A stretch of 64,000 bases of DNA from Nocardioides sp. GY 10113 (GTDB lineage Bacteria > Actinomycetota > Actinomycetes > Propionibacteriales > Nocardioidaceae). Of this stretch, positions 52,838 through 61,822 are shown one piece after another (position 1 is the stretch's first letter; each line of letters opens with the position of its first letter). The translations under genes were made by a program, and so were the position numbers. The stretch spans positions 1 to 64,000 of the forward strand of contig NZ_STGK01000002.1 of assembly GCF_004919105.1 (NCBI RefSeq), in the 5' to 3' direction. The notes beneath the pieces were generated by a model. It worked only from the letters and a program-made list of their open reading frames with translations, made no database searches and had not been told where the DNA came from.

Positions 52838-54031
52838 GTGCACCAACGCGCCCCCCTCCCCCCTCCGCCCATCGCCGGCAAGCACGTGGTCTTCATGTCC
52901 TGGCGCGACTCCGGCAACCCCGAGGGCGGTGGCGCCGAACGTTACTTGCAGAAGATGGCGACCGGTCTGGTGGCCCTGGGGTGTCGTGTGACGGTGTTCA
53001 CGGTGAAGTATGCCGGCGCCCCCACCGACGAGGTCATCGACGGGGTCCGCTACGTCCGCGCCGGCTCGAAGCTCTCCGTCTACCCGCTGGCGGCGTGGAA
53101 CCTGCTGCGCCGCCGGTTCGGGCGCGTCGACGTCGTCGTCGACATCCAGAACGGCCTCCCGTTCTTCACGCCGCTCGGCACCCGGCGACCGATCGTCGTG
53201 CTCGTCCACCACGTGCACCGCGAGCAGTGGCAGGTCGTCTACCCCGGCCGCGGCGGCCGGATCGGCTGGTGGGTCGAGAGCCGGCTCGCCCCCTGGCTCT
53301 ACCGGGGACGGCAGTACGTCGCCGTCTCGCGAGCGACCCGCGCGGAGCTTCGCGAGCTCGGCGTCACCGGCCCGCGGGTCGCCGTCGTGCACAACGGCAC
53401 CGAGCCGGTGGTCTCGGTCGAGACCCGCAAGACCGCGCACCCCTCGATCTGCGTGGTCGGGCGTCTGGTCCCCCACAAGCAGGTCGAGCATGCGATCGAC
53501 GCCACCCGGGCGCTCCTCCCCGAGTTCCCCGAGCTCCGGCTGCGGATCGTGGGCAGCGGCTGGTGGGAGGACGACCTGCGCGCCTACGCGCCCGACCTGG
53601 TCGCCCGCGGCGTCGTGGTCTTCGAGGGCCACGTCAGCGAGCAGCGCAAGCAGCAGATCTACGAGGAGTCGTGGGTGATGGCGCTGCCCTCGCTCAAGGA
53701 GGGGTGGGGCCTGGTGGTCGGCGAGGCCGCGGCCCACCGGACCCCGACGGTCGCCTACCGAAGCGCCGGCGGCACCCAGGAGTCGATCGTCGACGGCGTC
53801 TCGGGGCTCCTCGTGGACACCGAGCACGAGTTCGCCACCGCGCTCGGAGACCTCCTCCGCGACGACGAGCGCCGCGAGGTGCTCGCCAAGGGAGCGCTCA
53901 AGCACAGCTACGGATTCACCTGGGAGCACTCCCAGGCCGCGTTCGCCCGCGTGCTGAGCGAGGCCGTGCAGGGCCGACTCATCGACGACCAGGACGCCGC
54001 GGACGCCGCCGACGCCATTCCGGCGGGCTGA
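52838..54031 (+). CDS. Glycosyltransferase family 4
   Basis: 397 residues from GTG 52838, six bases after TACAGT (52826-52831), so it is leaderless. GNPEGGGAERYLQKMATGLV is the acceptor-side loop. VVGRLVPHKQVEHAIDAT opens the nucleotide-sugar half, and SLKEGWGLVVGEAAAHRTP with the ExxxxxxE pair binds the donor. It adds a sugar to a lipid-linked or wall glycan in the cytosol. After the stop a different frame encodes a hydrophobic stretch. Confidence 0.92.
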   Translation: MHQRAPLPPPPIAGKHVVFMSWRDSGNPEGGGAERYLQKMATGLVALGCRVTVFTVKYAGAPTDEVIDGVRYVRAGSKLSVYPLAAWNLLRRRFGRVDVVVDIQNGLPFFTPLGTRRPIVVLVHHVHREQWQVVYPGRGGRIGWWVESRLAPWLYRGRQYVAVSRATRAELRELGVTGPRVAVVHNGTEPVVSVETRKTAHPSICVVGRLVPHKQVEHAIDATRALLPEFPELRLRIVGSGWWEDDLRAYAPDLVARGVVVFEGHVSEQRKQQIYEESWVMALPSLKEGWGLVVGEAAAHRTPTVAYRSAGGTQESIVDGVSGLLVDTEHEFATALGDLLRDDERREVLAKGALKHSYGFTWEHSQAAFARVLSEAVQGRLIDDQDAADAADAIPAG

Positions 54032-54161
54032 TCGGCGGGCTGCTCGGCACGCTGCTCGTCGGGCTGATCGGCGCGCTCATATCGGCGCATCGACGGGCGC
54101 GAGCCCGCAGTCGGGACCACCCACCCCTCGGACGACCGGGCCGCGGGTGTCCCGGCGCAGC
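54032..54161 (+). other. Glycine/leucine-rich frame after the glycosyltransferase stop
   Basis: In the -1 frame relative to the glycosyltransferase, about 20 codons read GGLIGGLLGTLLVGLIGAL with G or C in every third position, followed by a basic run. This looks like a membrane helix. There is no start codon or ribosome site. It may be a frameshifted tail or chance. Confidence 0.25.
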
Positions 54162-54200
54162 AAAAAAGCCGTCGCGCCGGATGCGAACATCCGGCGCGAC
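54162..54200 (-). terminator. Intrinsic terminator of the DUF2613 gene
   Basis: Perfect 13-base arms GTCGCGCCGGATG and CATCCGGCGCGAC with a four-base loop (54171-54200) are followed on the minus strand by GGC and six T (54162-54167). It is a textbook terminator 29 bases after the small gene's stop. Confidence 0.9.
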
Positions 54201-54229
54201 GACCTACGCCACGTTGGTCACTGCGCCAC

Positions 54230-54373
54230 TCAGTACTCCAGGACCACTTCGTTGACACTGGCGGGCGACTGGTCCGGCGTGGTCGTCTGGGACGAGACGA
54301 CGCCGTAGACCGTCGTCGCAGCAACGGCACCACCGGCGAGGGTGCTGCCCAAGTAGATGAGAAGTGATTTCAC
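54230..54373 (-). CDS. DUF2613 small membrane protein, 47 residues
   Basis: GTG 54373 has GGAGGG six bases upstream. KSLLIYLGSTLAGGAVAATTVYGVVSSQT is one membrane helix. The tail SPASVNEVVLEY matches the DUF2613 family, short actinobacterial proteins of about 50 residues and unknown function. It lies 53 bases downstream of the GT-C-like membrane protein gene in the same direction and has its own terminator. Confidence 0.88.
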   Translation of the reverse strand: MKSLLIYLGSTLAGGAVAATTVYGVVSSQTTTPDQSPASVNEVVLEY

Positions 54374-54426
54374 GTAATTCCCTCCGTTTCGGCGCAGAAC
54401 GTACCACCAATGTGATGCCAGTCGCA

Positions 54427-56124
54427 TCAGGCGGACCGGAACAGTTTCCGGATCCACCACCCCAGCGCCGCCACACCCCACAGCACGAGGGCCGCGTACG
54501 CCGCCCAGGCGCCCGTCAAAGCGGCCCGACGGGCCGTCGGGACCGGCTGCGCGACAGCGTCGGCATCGAGCGCGATCAGCTCGATCGACGGCGTGTCCAC
54601 CAGCACCCGGCCGACCACCGGGGCGTCGTACTCCCGGGAGGTGGGTGCGTCCGGCTCGCGGGCCACCAGGCCGATCCCGAGGCCGGCCAGCGCCGCGGTC
54701 CGCTCCGCCGCGTCCGGCAGCGCGAGCGCCGCCAGCACCTCCGGCGTCCGCGGGTCCTCACCGGGGAGGATCCGACCCGAGACGGCCAGCTCGTCGTTGA
54801 CCACGTAGTCGGGCTGCAGGTAGCGGGGCAGAGGGTCGAGGACCCGCCGGCCGCCGTTCCACGACGGCGCCCGATAGCTGGTGAACGGCAGCACCAGTAG
54901 GTCGCCGGCGGGCCGGTCGCCCTCGAGCGCGGCGCGCGCCGCGGCGTAGCCGGCCGGATACGTCGCCGGCGCCAGCTGCCCCGAGAATCCCCAGCTGGCG
55001 TCCGGCATCAGACCCAACGGGACCGCGACGGCGGCCGCCGCGACCGTGAACCGCGCCGCAGACTCCCCCGTCGCCCGGTGCAGGCGACGCGCGACCCGCT
55101 CGACGCCGGCCGCGAGCAGCACGGCGGCCAGCGGCGCGCAGAGAGCCAGGGCGCGAGCGCCGTCCCGGAGGATGCCGGCACCCGGCAGGTGGGCGGCGGT
55201 CCACTCCAGCGACCCGGGCGCGGCCCACGTCCAGGTCGCGACGGCGAAGCCGACGATCCAGACCACCACCAGAGCCCCAGCCGTGCGTGGGCCGAGTCGG
55301 CGCCACGCCGGCCGGGCGCCGAGCGCGGCCAACGGCACCAGGACCAGGACGCCGACCCAGGCCAGCACCGTCTCCCGGCTGTCCGGCACCACCGCGCCGT
55401 TCCAGATGCCACCGAGGGTGAGCGCCGCGACCGGAGCCGGCAGCGGCCCCTCGCCGCGCAGGGCGAACGCAGCGGTCTCCGTGCCGGTCGCCGCGCCCGC
55501 GTGCAGCGCACCGGAGACCAGCCACGGGGCGTTGGCCGCGGCGACCGCGGCCAGCAGGCGCAGTGCGGGTCCGACGCGGCGGGTCACCCCCACCGCACAC
55601 ACCACCAGGGCCGCCATCGCGCCGGCGTTGGCGCTCAGGCTGGCGACCAGCAGGAGCAGCGGCAGCGCGGCACCGAGCCGCCCGTCCGCGCGGTAGCGGG
55701 CGGCGGCCAGCACCAGCCACGGCAGCGCCGCCCAGCAGAGCAGGATCGGCCAGTGCCCCAGCCACAGCCGCTCGACGACGAACGGGGTCCACACGTAGAA
55801 GGTCGTCCCGGCGACGCGGGCGACCGCCGAGGGTCCCGCCAGGCGCGCCGCGCCGAGTCCCCCGGCCCCCAGCGCACCCAGCAGGACGACCTTCTGCAGC
55901 AGCATCCCCGGCACCACCTCGTCCAGCACCGCGACCACGAGGTCCGACGGCACCGCGCGCGGCAGCGCTGTCCCTGCCCCGAAGAAGTCCCCGCGCACGG
56001 CGAGGTCGGGCACCCAGACCATGTCGAAGGTGAGGACGTAACCCCATCCGAGCGCGGGCCCCAGCAGCAGCGCGGCGAGTAGCCACGCCCAGGCCGCCGG
56101 CGCCCAGCGCCTCAGGAGGTCCAT
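54427..56124 (-). CDS. Multi-pass membrane protein of the envelope cluster, GT-C-like
   Basis: 565 residues from ATG 56124. It has ten or more hydrophobic segments. The first outside loop, LTFDMVWVPDLAVRGDFFGAG, contains acids placed as in GT-C enzymes, and QKVVLLGALGAGGLGAARL resembles AftD-like proteins. A soluble part (about 430-525) precedes a last membrane helix (AAYALVLWGVAALGWWIRKLF). The function is unknown; sugar transfer is inferred from fold style and from its neighbours. It is divergent from the flippase gene. Confidence 0.7.
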   Translation of the reverse strand: MDLLRRWAPAAWAWLLAALLLGPALGWGYVLTFDMVWVPDLAVRGDFFGAGTALPRAVPSDLVVAVLDEVVPGMLLQKVVLLGALGAGGLGAARLAGPSAVARVAGTTFYVWTPFVVERLWLGHWPILLCWAALPWLVLAAARYRADGRLGAALPLLLLVASLSANAGAMAALVVCAVGVTRRVGPALRLLAAVAAANAPWLVSGALHAGAATGTETAAFALRGEGPLPAPVAALTLGGIWNGAVVPDSRETVLAWVGVLVLVPLAALGARPAWRRLGPRTAGALVVVWIVGFAVATWTWAAPGSLEWTAAHLPGAGILRDGARALALCAPLAAVLLAAGVERVARRLHRATGESAARFTVAAAAVAVPLGLMPDASWGFSGQLAPATYPAGYAAARAALEGDRPAGDLLVLPFTSYRAPSWNGGRRVLDPLPRYLQPDYVVNDELAVSGRILPGEDPRTPEVLAALALPDAAERTAALAGLGIGLVAREPDAPTSREYDAPVVGRVLVDTPSIELIALDADAVAQPVPTARRAALTGAWAAYAALVLWGVAALGWWIRKLFRSA

Positions 56125-56240
56125 CGGCCGGGTCGCTCGACGGCGACGACGGCTGCGTGGGCGGGGGCGGCAGTGGACACGGCGGCGAGTCTAGGGGTGG
56201 CGCAGAACACATCCGGGGAGGCCTGGCATACGCTCCCGCC

Positions 56241-57491
56241 GTGGCCACTCCCCTCCGTCGTCTGCCTGCACTGCTGCAGAGCGGCGGCTCGATCGCCATC
56301 GCCATGGCGATCATGAACGTCTCCACCTACGGCTTCACGATGATCGCGGCGCGGGTCCTCGGACCGCGCTCGTACGGCGCCCTGGCCAGCCTGATGGCGA
56401 CGCTGCTGGTGATCACCGTGCTGCAGCTGGGCCTGCAGGCCACCGCGGCCCGACGGATCGCCGCCGAGCCCACCCACGTCGCCCAGATCGAGCGCACCAT
56501 CCTCGGGGTCACCTACCGCGCGGCGCTGGCCCTGGGCGTGCTGCTGCTCGCGCTGACGCCGGTGCTGAACTCGCTGCTGCGGCTGGACAGCTACGCCACC
56601 GCGGCACTGGTCTCGGTGGTCTCGATCCCGTTCACCATCATGGGCGGGCAGGCCGGCATCCTCCAGGGCGAGCGTCGCTGGGCACCGCTGGCGGTGCTCT
56701 ACCTGCTCAGCGGCGTGCCGCGCCTGGTGATCGGCACCGCGCTGATCCTGGTCAGCCCGACCGAGTTCGCAGCGCTGATCGGCACCGGGATCGGAGCCTG
56801 CGCCCCGGTGATCGCCGGCTGGTGGTTCCTGCGCCGGCCCCGGGCCGAGGGCGCGCAGAGCGAGGCCCACGGCTTCCGCCGGGTGATGGCCGAGACGTTC
56901 CAGAACTCCCAGGTCCTGCTCGCCTTCTTCGCGCTGTCCAACGTCGACATCGTGATCGCCCGCAACGTGCTCACCGAGCACGACGCCGGCCTGTACGCCG
57001 GCGGGCTGATCCTGACCAAGGCGGTGCTGTTCCTGCCGCAGTTCGTGATCGTGGTCGCGTTCCCCTCGATGGCCGATGCCGGCCAGCGGCGCCGCACGCT
57101 GAGCATCAGCCTCGCAGCGGTGGCCGTGATCGGCGTGGCCGTCACCGCCGGCGCCGCGCTGCTCTCGGACCTCGCCCTGGTCTTCGTCGGCGGCGACAGC
57201 TACAGCGAGATCGCGCAGCACCTGTGGATCTTCGCCGTGCTCGGCACGGTGCTGGCGATGCTCCAGCTGCTGACGTACTCGGTGCTGGCCCGCCAGGGCC
57301 AGCGCTCGGCGTACCTGGTCTGGGGCGCGCTCGTCGCGATCGTCGGCCTCGGCCTGGCCACCAGCACGCTGCGCGGCCTGCTCAGCGTCGTGATCGGCGT
57401 GGACAGCGCCCTGCTCCTGCTGCTGCTGGGGATCAGCCTCTACGTGATCCGCCCGACGCCCGACCGCGAGCCGGTCCCGTCCCACCGCTGA
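56241..57491 (+). CDS. Wzx-type polysaccharide flippase (MOP superfamily)
   Basis: 416 residues with about 12 membrane segments. GGSIAIAMAIMNVSTYGFTMIAARVLGPRSYGALASLM is the typical N-terminus of lipid-linked oligosaccharide exporters. LSNVDIVIARNVLTEHDAGLYAGG matches the seventh helix region, and VVIVAFPSMADA is similar to the conserved eighth. It likely moves a lipid-linked glycan across the membrane for the envelope cluster. GTG 56241 is six bases after TACGCT (56229-56234), hence leaderless. Confidence 0.9.
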   Translation: MATPLRRLPALLQSGGSIAIAMAIMNVSTYGFTMIAARVLGPRSYGALASLMATLLVITVLQLGLQATAARRIAAEPTHVAQIERTILGVTYRAALALGVLLLALTPVLNSLLRLDSYATAALVSVVSIPFTIMGGQAGILQGERRWAPLAVLYLLSGVPRLVIGTALILVSPTEFAALIGTGIGACAPVIAGWWFLRRPRAEGAQSEAHGFRRVMAETFQNSQVLLAFFALSNVDIVIARNVLTEHDAGLYAGGLILTKAVLFLPQFVIVVAFPSMADAGQRRRTLSISLAAVAVIGVAVTAGAALLSDLALVFVGGDSYSEIAQHLWIFAVLGTVLAMLQLLTYSVLARQGQRSAYLVWGALVAIVGLGLATSTLRGLLSVVIGVDSALLLLLLGISLYVIRPTPDREPVPSHR

Positions 57492-57650
57492 CGTCCCGGC
57501 CACCCGGCACCGAGCGAACCTCGACCGCGCGCCGGCAGCGTGGCCGAGCGCAGCCGCCGCACGCCGCCAGTGCACAGCGACCACTGCGGCGACCGACTGC
57601 GCGCGCGGCAGCGGGGCGGAGCGAGGCGGAGACGCGCTCGCGCCCTCCCA

Positions 57651-60347
57651 TCAGTGCGCGGCGTCGTGCCAGCTGCGGCCGGTGCCGACGGAGACGTCCA
57701 GCGGCACCGCGAGGTCGGCCGCTCCGCCCATCTCCGCCCGGACCAGCGCCTCCAGCTGCTCCCGCTCGCCCGGCGCGACCTCGAGGACGAGCTCGTCGTG
57801 GACCTGGAGCAGCATCCGGGAGGCGAGCCCCTCGGCCTCGATCCGGTCCTGCGTGCGCAGCATGGCGACCTTGATCAGGTCGGCGGCCGAGCCCTGGATG
57901 GGGGCGTTGAGCGCCATCCGCTCGGCCATCTCGCGGCGCTGGCGGTTGTCGCTGGTCAGGTCCGGCAGGTAGCGGCGCCGACCCATGATGGTCTCGGTGA
58001 AGCCGCTGCGCCGGGCGTCGTCGACGACGCCCGCGAGGTAGTCGCGGATGCCGCCGAAGGTCTCGAAGTACTCCTCCATCAGCGCGGCCGCCTCGCCGGT
58101 GGGGATGCCCAGCTGCTGGGAGAGGCCGAACGCCGACAGCCCGTAGGCCAGGCCGTAGTTCATCGCCTTGATCTTGGCCCGCTGCTCCGGGGAGACCTCG
58201 TCCTCCTTCACGCCGAAGACCCGGGAGGCGGTGGTGGAGTGGAAGTCGCGACCCGAGCGGAACGCCTCGATCAGCAGCTCGTCCTCCGACAGGTGCGCCA
58301 TGATCCGCATCTCGATCTGGCTGTAGTCGGCGGTCAACAGGCAGTCCCAGCCCTCGCCGACGACGAAGCCCTCGCGGATCCGGCGCCCCTCCTCGGTGCG
58401 GACCGGGATGTTCTGCAGGTTCGGGTCGGTGCTGGACAGCCGGCCGGTGGCGGCGATGGTCTGGTTGAACGTGGTGTGGATCCGGCCGTCGGGGGCGACG
58501 GTCTTCAGCAGCCCCTCGATGGTCTGTCGCAACCGGGTCACGTCGCGGTGGCGCAGCAGGTGCAGCAGGAACGGGTGCTCGGTCTTGGCGAACAGCCCCT
58601 GCAGCGCGTCCGCGTCGGTGGTGTAGCCGGTCTTGGTGCGCTTGGTCTTCGGCATCCCCAGCTCGTCGAAGAGCACCACCTGCAGCTGCTTGGGCGAGCC
58701 GAGGTTGATCTCCTTGCCGATCACGGCGTAGGCCTCCTCGGCCGCCGTGCGCACCTCCTCGGCGAAGTGGGCCTCCAGCGAGGTGAGGTGCTCCAGGTCG
58801 ACCGCGATGCCGGTCTGCTCCATCCGCACCAGCTGGGAGAGCAGCGGCAGCTCGACGTCGGCCAGCAACGCGCTGCCGCCGTGCTCGGCGACCGCGCCGT
58901 CCAGCGCCCCGGCGAGGTCGAGCACGGCCCGGGCGTAGAGCGCCGCGGTGGCGGCGACACCGTCGCCGGCGGGGTCGTCGTCGCCGAACAGCGACCCCTG
59001 ATCGGCCTCGACCTCGGCCTTCAGCTCCCGCTTGAGGTAGCGCAGGGTGAGGTCGGCCAGGTCGTAGGAGCGCTGGTCGGGACGGACCAGGTACGCCGCC
59101 AGGGCGGTGTCGCTGGCCAGCCCGCGCAGCGTCCAGCCGTGCGCGGCCAGCGCGAGGATCGGCCCCTTCGCGTCGTGCAGCACCTTGGGCCGCTCGGCGT
59201 CCGCGAGCCAGGCGCCCAGCGCTGCGTCGTCGGCGGGGGCGAGCGTGGCGGAGTCGACGTAGGCGGCGCGCCCGTCACCGAGCGCGAACGCCAGCCCGTC
59301 CACCCGGCCGGTGCCCGAGCCCCAGTCGCCGCGGACGTGGACGCCGACCCGGTCGGTGCCGGCGGCGGTCAGCCAGGCGGCCACCTCCCCCTCGCCGAGG
59401 ACGGTCGTGTCGAGCGCGAAACCGGCCTCCTCGACCTCCTCCTCGGAGGTGAGGCTCTCGAAGAGGCGGTCGCGCAGCACCCGGAACTCCAGGCTGTCGA
59501 AGAGGGTGTGCACCTCCTGCCGGTCCCACGGCCGGACCAGCAGATCGGCCGGCGTGAGCTCGAGGTCGAGGTCGCGGACCAGCGCGTTGAGCCGGCGGTT
59601 GCGCATCACGTCGCCGAGGTGCTCGCGGAACGCCTCGCCCTTCTTGCCGGTGATCTTGTCGGCGTGGGCGATCACGTTGTCGAGGCCGTCGTACTGGTTG
59701 ATCCAGCGGGCCGCGAAGCCCGGACCGACGCCGGGCACACCGGGGAGGTTGTCGGAGGTCTCCCCCACGATCGCGGCCAGCTCGGGGTAGCGCGCCGGCG
59801 GCACGCCGTACTTCTCCTCGACGGCGGCCGGGGTCATCCGGGCCAGGTCCGAGACGCCGCGCATCGGGTAGAGCACCGTGGATCGCTCGGTGACCAGCTG
59901 GAGGGAGTCGCGGTCGCCGGTGAGGATCAGCACCTCCATCTCGGGGTCGTGCGCGAGCGCCTGGGTGACGAGGGTGGCGATGATGTCGTCGGCCTCGAAG
60001 CCCGCCTTCTTCAGGTACGGGATCCGCAGCGCGTCGAGCACGTCCTCGATCAGGGGCAGCTGGCCGCTGAACTCGCCGGGCGACTTGCTCCGGTTGGCCT
60101 TGTACTCGCCGTACTCCTCGGAGCGGAAGGTCGACCGGGAGACGTCGAACGCGACGCCGATGTGGGTCGGCTGCTCGTCGCGCAGCACGTTGATCAGCAT
60201 CGAGGTGAAGCCGTAGACCGCGTTGGTGTGCTGCCCGGTGGTGGTGGAGAAGTTCTCGACCGGCAGCGCGAAGAAGGCGCGATAGGCCAGTGAGTGACCG
60301 TCCAGGAGGAGCAGCCGGGGGCGATCGGGCGTCGTCGTCTCGGTCAC
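57651..60347 (-). CDS. polA: DNA polymerase I
   Basis: 898 residues. The N-terminal 5'-3' exonuclease is intact (LLLLDGHSLAYRAFFAL and KAGFEADDIIATL with EADD). The middle proofreading domain lacks the acidic residues of the ExoI motif (VGVHVRGDWGSG) and has LHDAKGP in place of ExoII, so 3'-5' exonuclease activity is probably absent, as in other actinobacteria. The polymerase domain has DYSQIEMRIMAHLSED, KAMNYGLAYGLSAFGLSQQ and QVHDELV. GTG 60347 is six bases from TAGGCT (60354-60359), leaderless. Confidence 0.97.
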   Translation of the reverse strand: MTETTTPDRPRLLLLDGHSLAYRAFFALPVENFSTTTGQHTNAVYGFTSMLINVLRDEQPTHIGVAFDVSRSTFRSEEYGEYKANRSKSPGEFSGQLPLIEDVLDALRIPYLKKAGFEADDIIATLVTQALAHDPEMEVLILTGDRDSLQLVTERSTVLYPMRGVSDLARMTPAAVEEKYGVPPARYPELAAIVGETSDNLPGVPGVGPGFAARWINQYDGLDNVIAHADKITGKKGEAFREHLGDVMRNRRLNALVRDLDLELTPADLLVRPWDRQEVHTLFDSLEFRVLRDRLFESLTSEEEVEEAGFALDTTVLGEGEVAAWLTAAGTDRVGVHVRGDWGSGTGRVDGLAFALGDGRAAYVDSATLAPADDAALGAWLADAERPKVLHDAKGPILALAAHGWTLRGLASDTALAAYLVRPDQRSYDLADLTLRYLKRELKAEVEADQGSLFGDDDPAGDGVAATAALYARAVLDLAGALDGAVAEHGGSALLADVELPLLSQLVRMEQTGIAVDLEHLTSLEAHFAEEVRTAAEEAYAVIGKEINLGSPKQLQVVLFDELGMPKTKRTKTGYTTDADALQGLFAKTEHPFLLHLLRHRDVTRLRQTIEGLLKTVAPDGRIHTTFNQTIAATGRLSSTDPNLQNIPVRTEEGRRIREGFVVGEGWDCLLTADYSQIEMRIMAHLSEDELLIEAFRSGRDFHSTTASRVFGVKEDEVSPEQRAKIKAMNYGLAYGLSAFGLSQQLGIPTGEAAALMEEYFETFGGIRDYLAGVVDDARRSGFTETIMGRRRYLPDLTSDNRQRREMAERMALNAPIQGSAADLIKVAMLRTQDRIEAEGLASRMLLQVHDELVLEVAPGEREQLEALVRAEMGGAADLAVPLDVSVGTGRSWHDAAH

Positions 60348-60398
60348 CAGCCGAGCCTATCCGCGACCGCCGACGGGGCCCGCACTAGGTTGTCGCCC

Positions 60399-60821
60399 AT
60401 GGTGAGCGTGGACGACCTGGACGGAACCTTCCCCCACGGCCTGATGGGGCGGCTGAACGAGAAGCTGGGCGTCGAGCTGGTCGAGGCCGGCGCCGAGCGC
60501 CTCGTCGCGACGATGCCGGTGGAGGGCAACACGCAGCCGTACGGGCTGCTGCACGGCGGTGCGTCCGTGACGCTGGCCGAGTCGCTGGGCTCGATCGGCT
60601 CCGCGATGCACGCCCACCAGTTCGGCAAGATCGCCGTCGGCGTCGACATCAACGCCACCCACCACCGCTCCGCGACGGCCGGCACGGTCACCGGCGTCGC
60701 CACGCCCGTCCACCTGGGGCGGAGCAGCGCCTGCTACGAGGTCGTGATCAGCGACGAGGCCGGCAAGCGGCTCTGCACGGCCCGGATCACCTGCGCCCTG
60801 ATCGAGGCGCCCCAGCGCTGA
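60399..60821 (+). CDS. Hotdog-fold acyl-CoA thioesterase (PaaI/MenI-like)
   Basis: 140 residues. TQPYGLLHGGASVTLAESLGSI is the active-site helix region of the PaaI/YbgC-like hotdog family, with His-Gly-Gly and Glu. GVDINATHHRSATAG and RRSSACYEVVISDEAGKRLCTARITC-like segments complete the fold. It hydrolyses an acyl- or aromatic-CoA; the substrate is not defined. ATG 60399 lies seven bases after TAGGTT (60386-60391), leaderless, divergent from polA. Confidence 0.92.
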   Translation: MVSVDDLDGTFPHGLMGRLNEKLGVELVEAGAERLVATMPVEGNTQPYGLLHGGASVTLAESLGSIGSAMHAHQFGKIAVGVDINATHHRSATAGTVTGVATPVHLGRSSACYEVVISDEAGKRLCTARITCALIEAPQR

Positions 60822-60850
60822 CCAGCGCTGACCAGCGCTGACCAGCGGTG
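60811..60850. repeat. 10-base tandem repeat at the end of the thioesterase gene
   Basis: CCAGCGCTGA is repeated about three and a half times, the first copy containing the stop codon of the thioesterase gene. The unit includes the palindrome AGCGCT. It lies between convergent genes. Confidence 0.8.
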
Positions 60851-60875
60851 CGGGCGGCCGGACGCGGGCCCGGGC

Positions 60876-61526
60876 TCAGCCCCGCTGGGCTCCCGCGCCG
60901 GCGTCCTGCTCGTCGTCCGGCCAGTCCGGCGCGGCGGGGAGCTCGGCGATCTCGGCCAGCCCCGTCTCGTCGACCGGACGGGCCCGACGTGCGGTACGCC
61001 GGGCGGCGATCAGCCGGTTGCGGCCGGCGGCCGCCACCGGCTGCCGCGGGTGCGAGAGGCGGGAGCGCACCAGCATGGTCGGCGCCGCGCGCCACGTCGC
61101 GACCTGGGTCAGCCCCAGCCGCGCCATGAACCGGTTGGCCTCCCGCGTGGCCGAGGGGACCACGGTGGCCATCAGCAGCACGCCCTGCTCCTCGGCGAAC
61201 GCCGTCGCGGCCTCCATCAGGGCCCGGCCGACGCCGTGTCGACGGAACTGCGGCAGCACCCGCGGCTGGATCGACTGCACGCACGGCTCGAGGTTGATCG
61301 GGGACAGCGTGCTCAGCCGGAGCAGGACCGCGCCGGCGACCGAGCCGTCGTACTCGACGACGACGAACCGTTGCTCGGGCGAGACGGCGGCCTGCTTGAC
61401 GAGGAGCTCGATGTCCGCGGCCTGCTCGGAGCGGTCACCCCTGCGCAGCACGTCGGACCAGAGCTCGACGAGAACGGGAGCATCCTCCGGACGCGCGGCA
61501 CGCGTCGAGATCACGGAACGGACCAC
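60876..61526 (-). CDS. GNAT family N-acetyltransferase
   Basis: 216 residues from GTG 61526, with GGAG four bases upstream; a GTG four codons later is possible. STRAARPEDAPVLVELW starts the fold. VQSIQPRVLPQFRRHGVGRALMEAATAFAEEQG contains the acetyl-CoA-binding R/Q-x-x-G-x-G/A loop. A basic segment (about 150-180) and an acidic tail ending DEQDAGAGAQRG follow. The acceptor is unknown. Its upstream region holds three TGTCCCC elements. Confidence 0.88.
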   Translation of the reverse strand: MVRSVISTRAARPEDAPVLVELWSDVLRRGDRSEQAADIELLVKQAAVSPEQRFVVVEYDGSVAGAVLLRLSTLSPINLEPCVQSIQPRVLPQFRRHGVGRALMEAATAFAEEQGVLLMATVVPSATREANRFMARLGLTQVATWRAAPTMLVRSRLSHPRQPVAAAGRNRLIAARRTARRARPVDETGLAEIAELPAAPDWPDDEQDAGAGAQRG

Positions 61527-61822
61527 TGGTCTCCGACCTTCCCCATGAGATGGCGTTGTCCCCAATGAAACTGTCCCCCGACGACCCCCAAGAGTACCCC
61601 GTGGTGCCGCTGCCGACCGATTCCACCTGTCCCCGATGACAGCGCGATGTCGGCTTCGTCACCAACGGACGACGGCCGCGCCGTCCGCGGGTCCCAGACT
61701 GGCCTATGCCGGAGGCGGCGCAAAGTAAAATCGTCCGCCCTCGTTCTAACTTCTCCCCACCTGCCTCGTTGGAGACGTACGTCACAGCGCACGGCGCGAC
61801 GCGTCCCCAGGGAGGGAGACCC
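61527..61822. other. Intergenic region between GNAT and lipase-like genes
   Basis: About 300 bases with no gene. It contains TGTCCCC three times (twice between 61555 and 61580, once near 61630), two of them within TGTCCCCRATGA. It also has an AT-rich patch with TAAAAT near 61723 that may be the -10 box of the lipase-like gene. AGGGAGGGAG lies just before ATG 61823. Confidence 0.4.

Noticed and set aside
57540..60293. A 917-codon open frame on the plus strand
   Set aside because: Exact antisense of polA with no recognisable domain.
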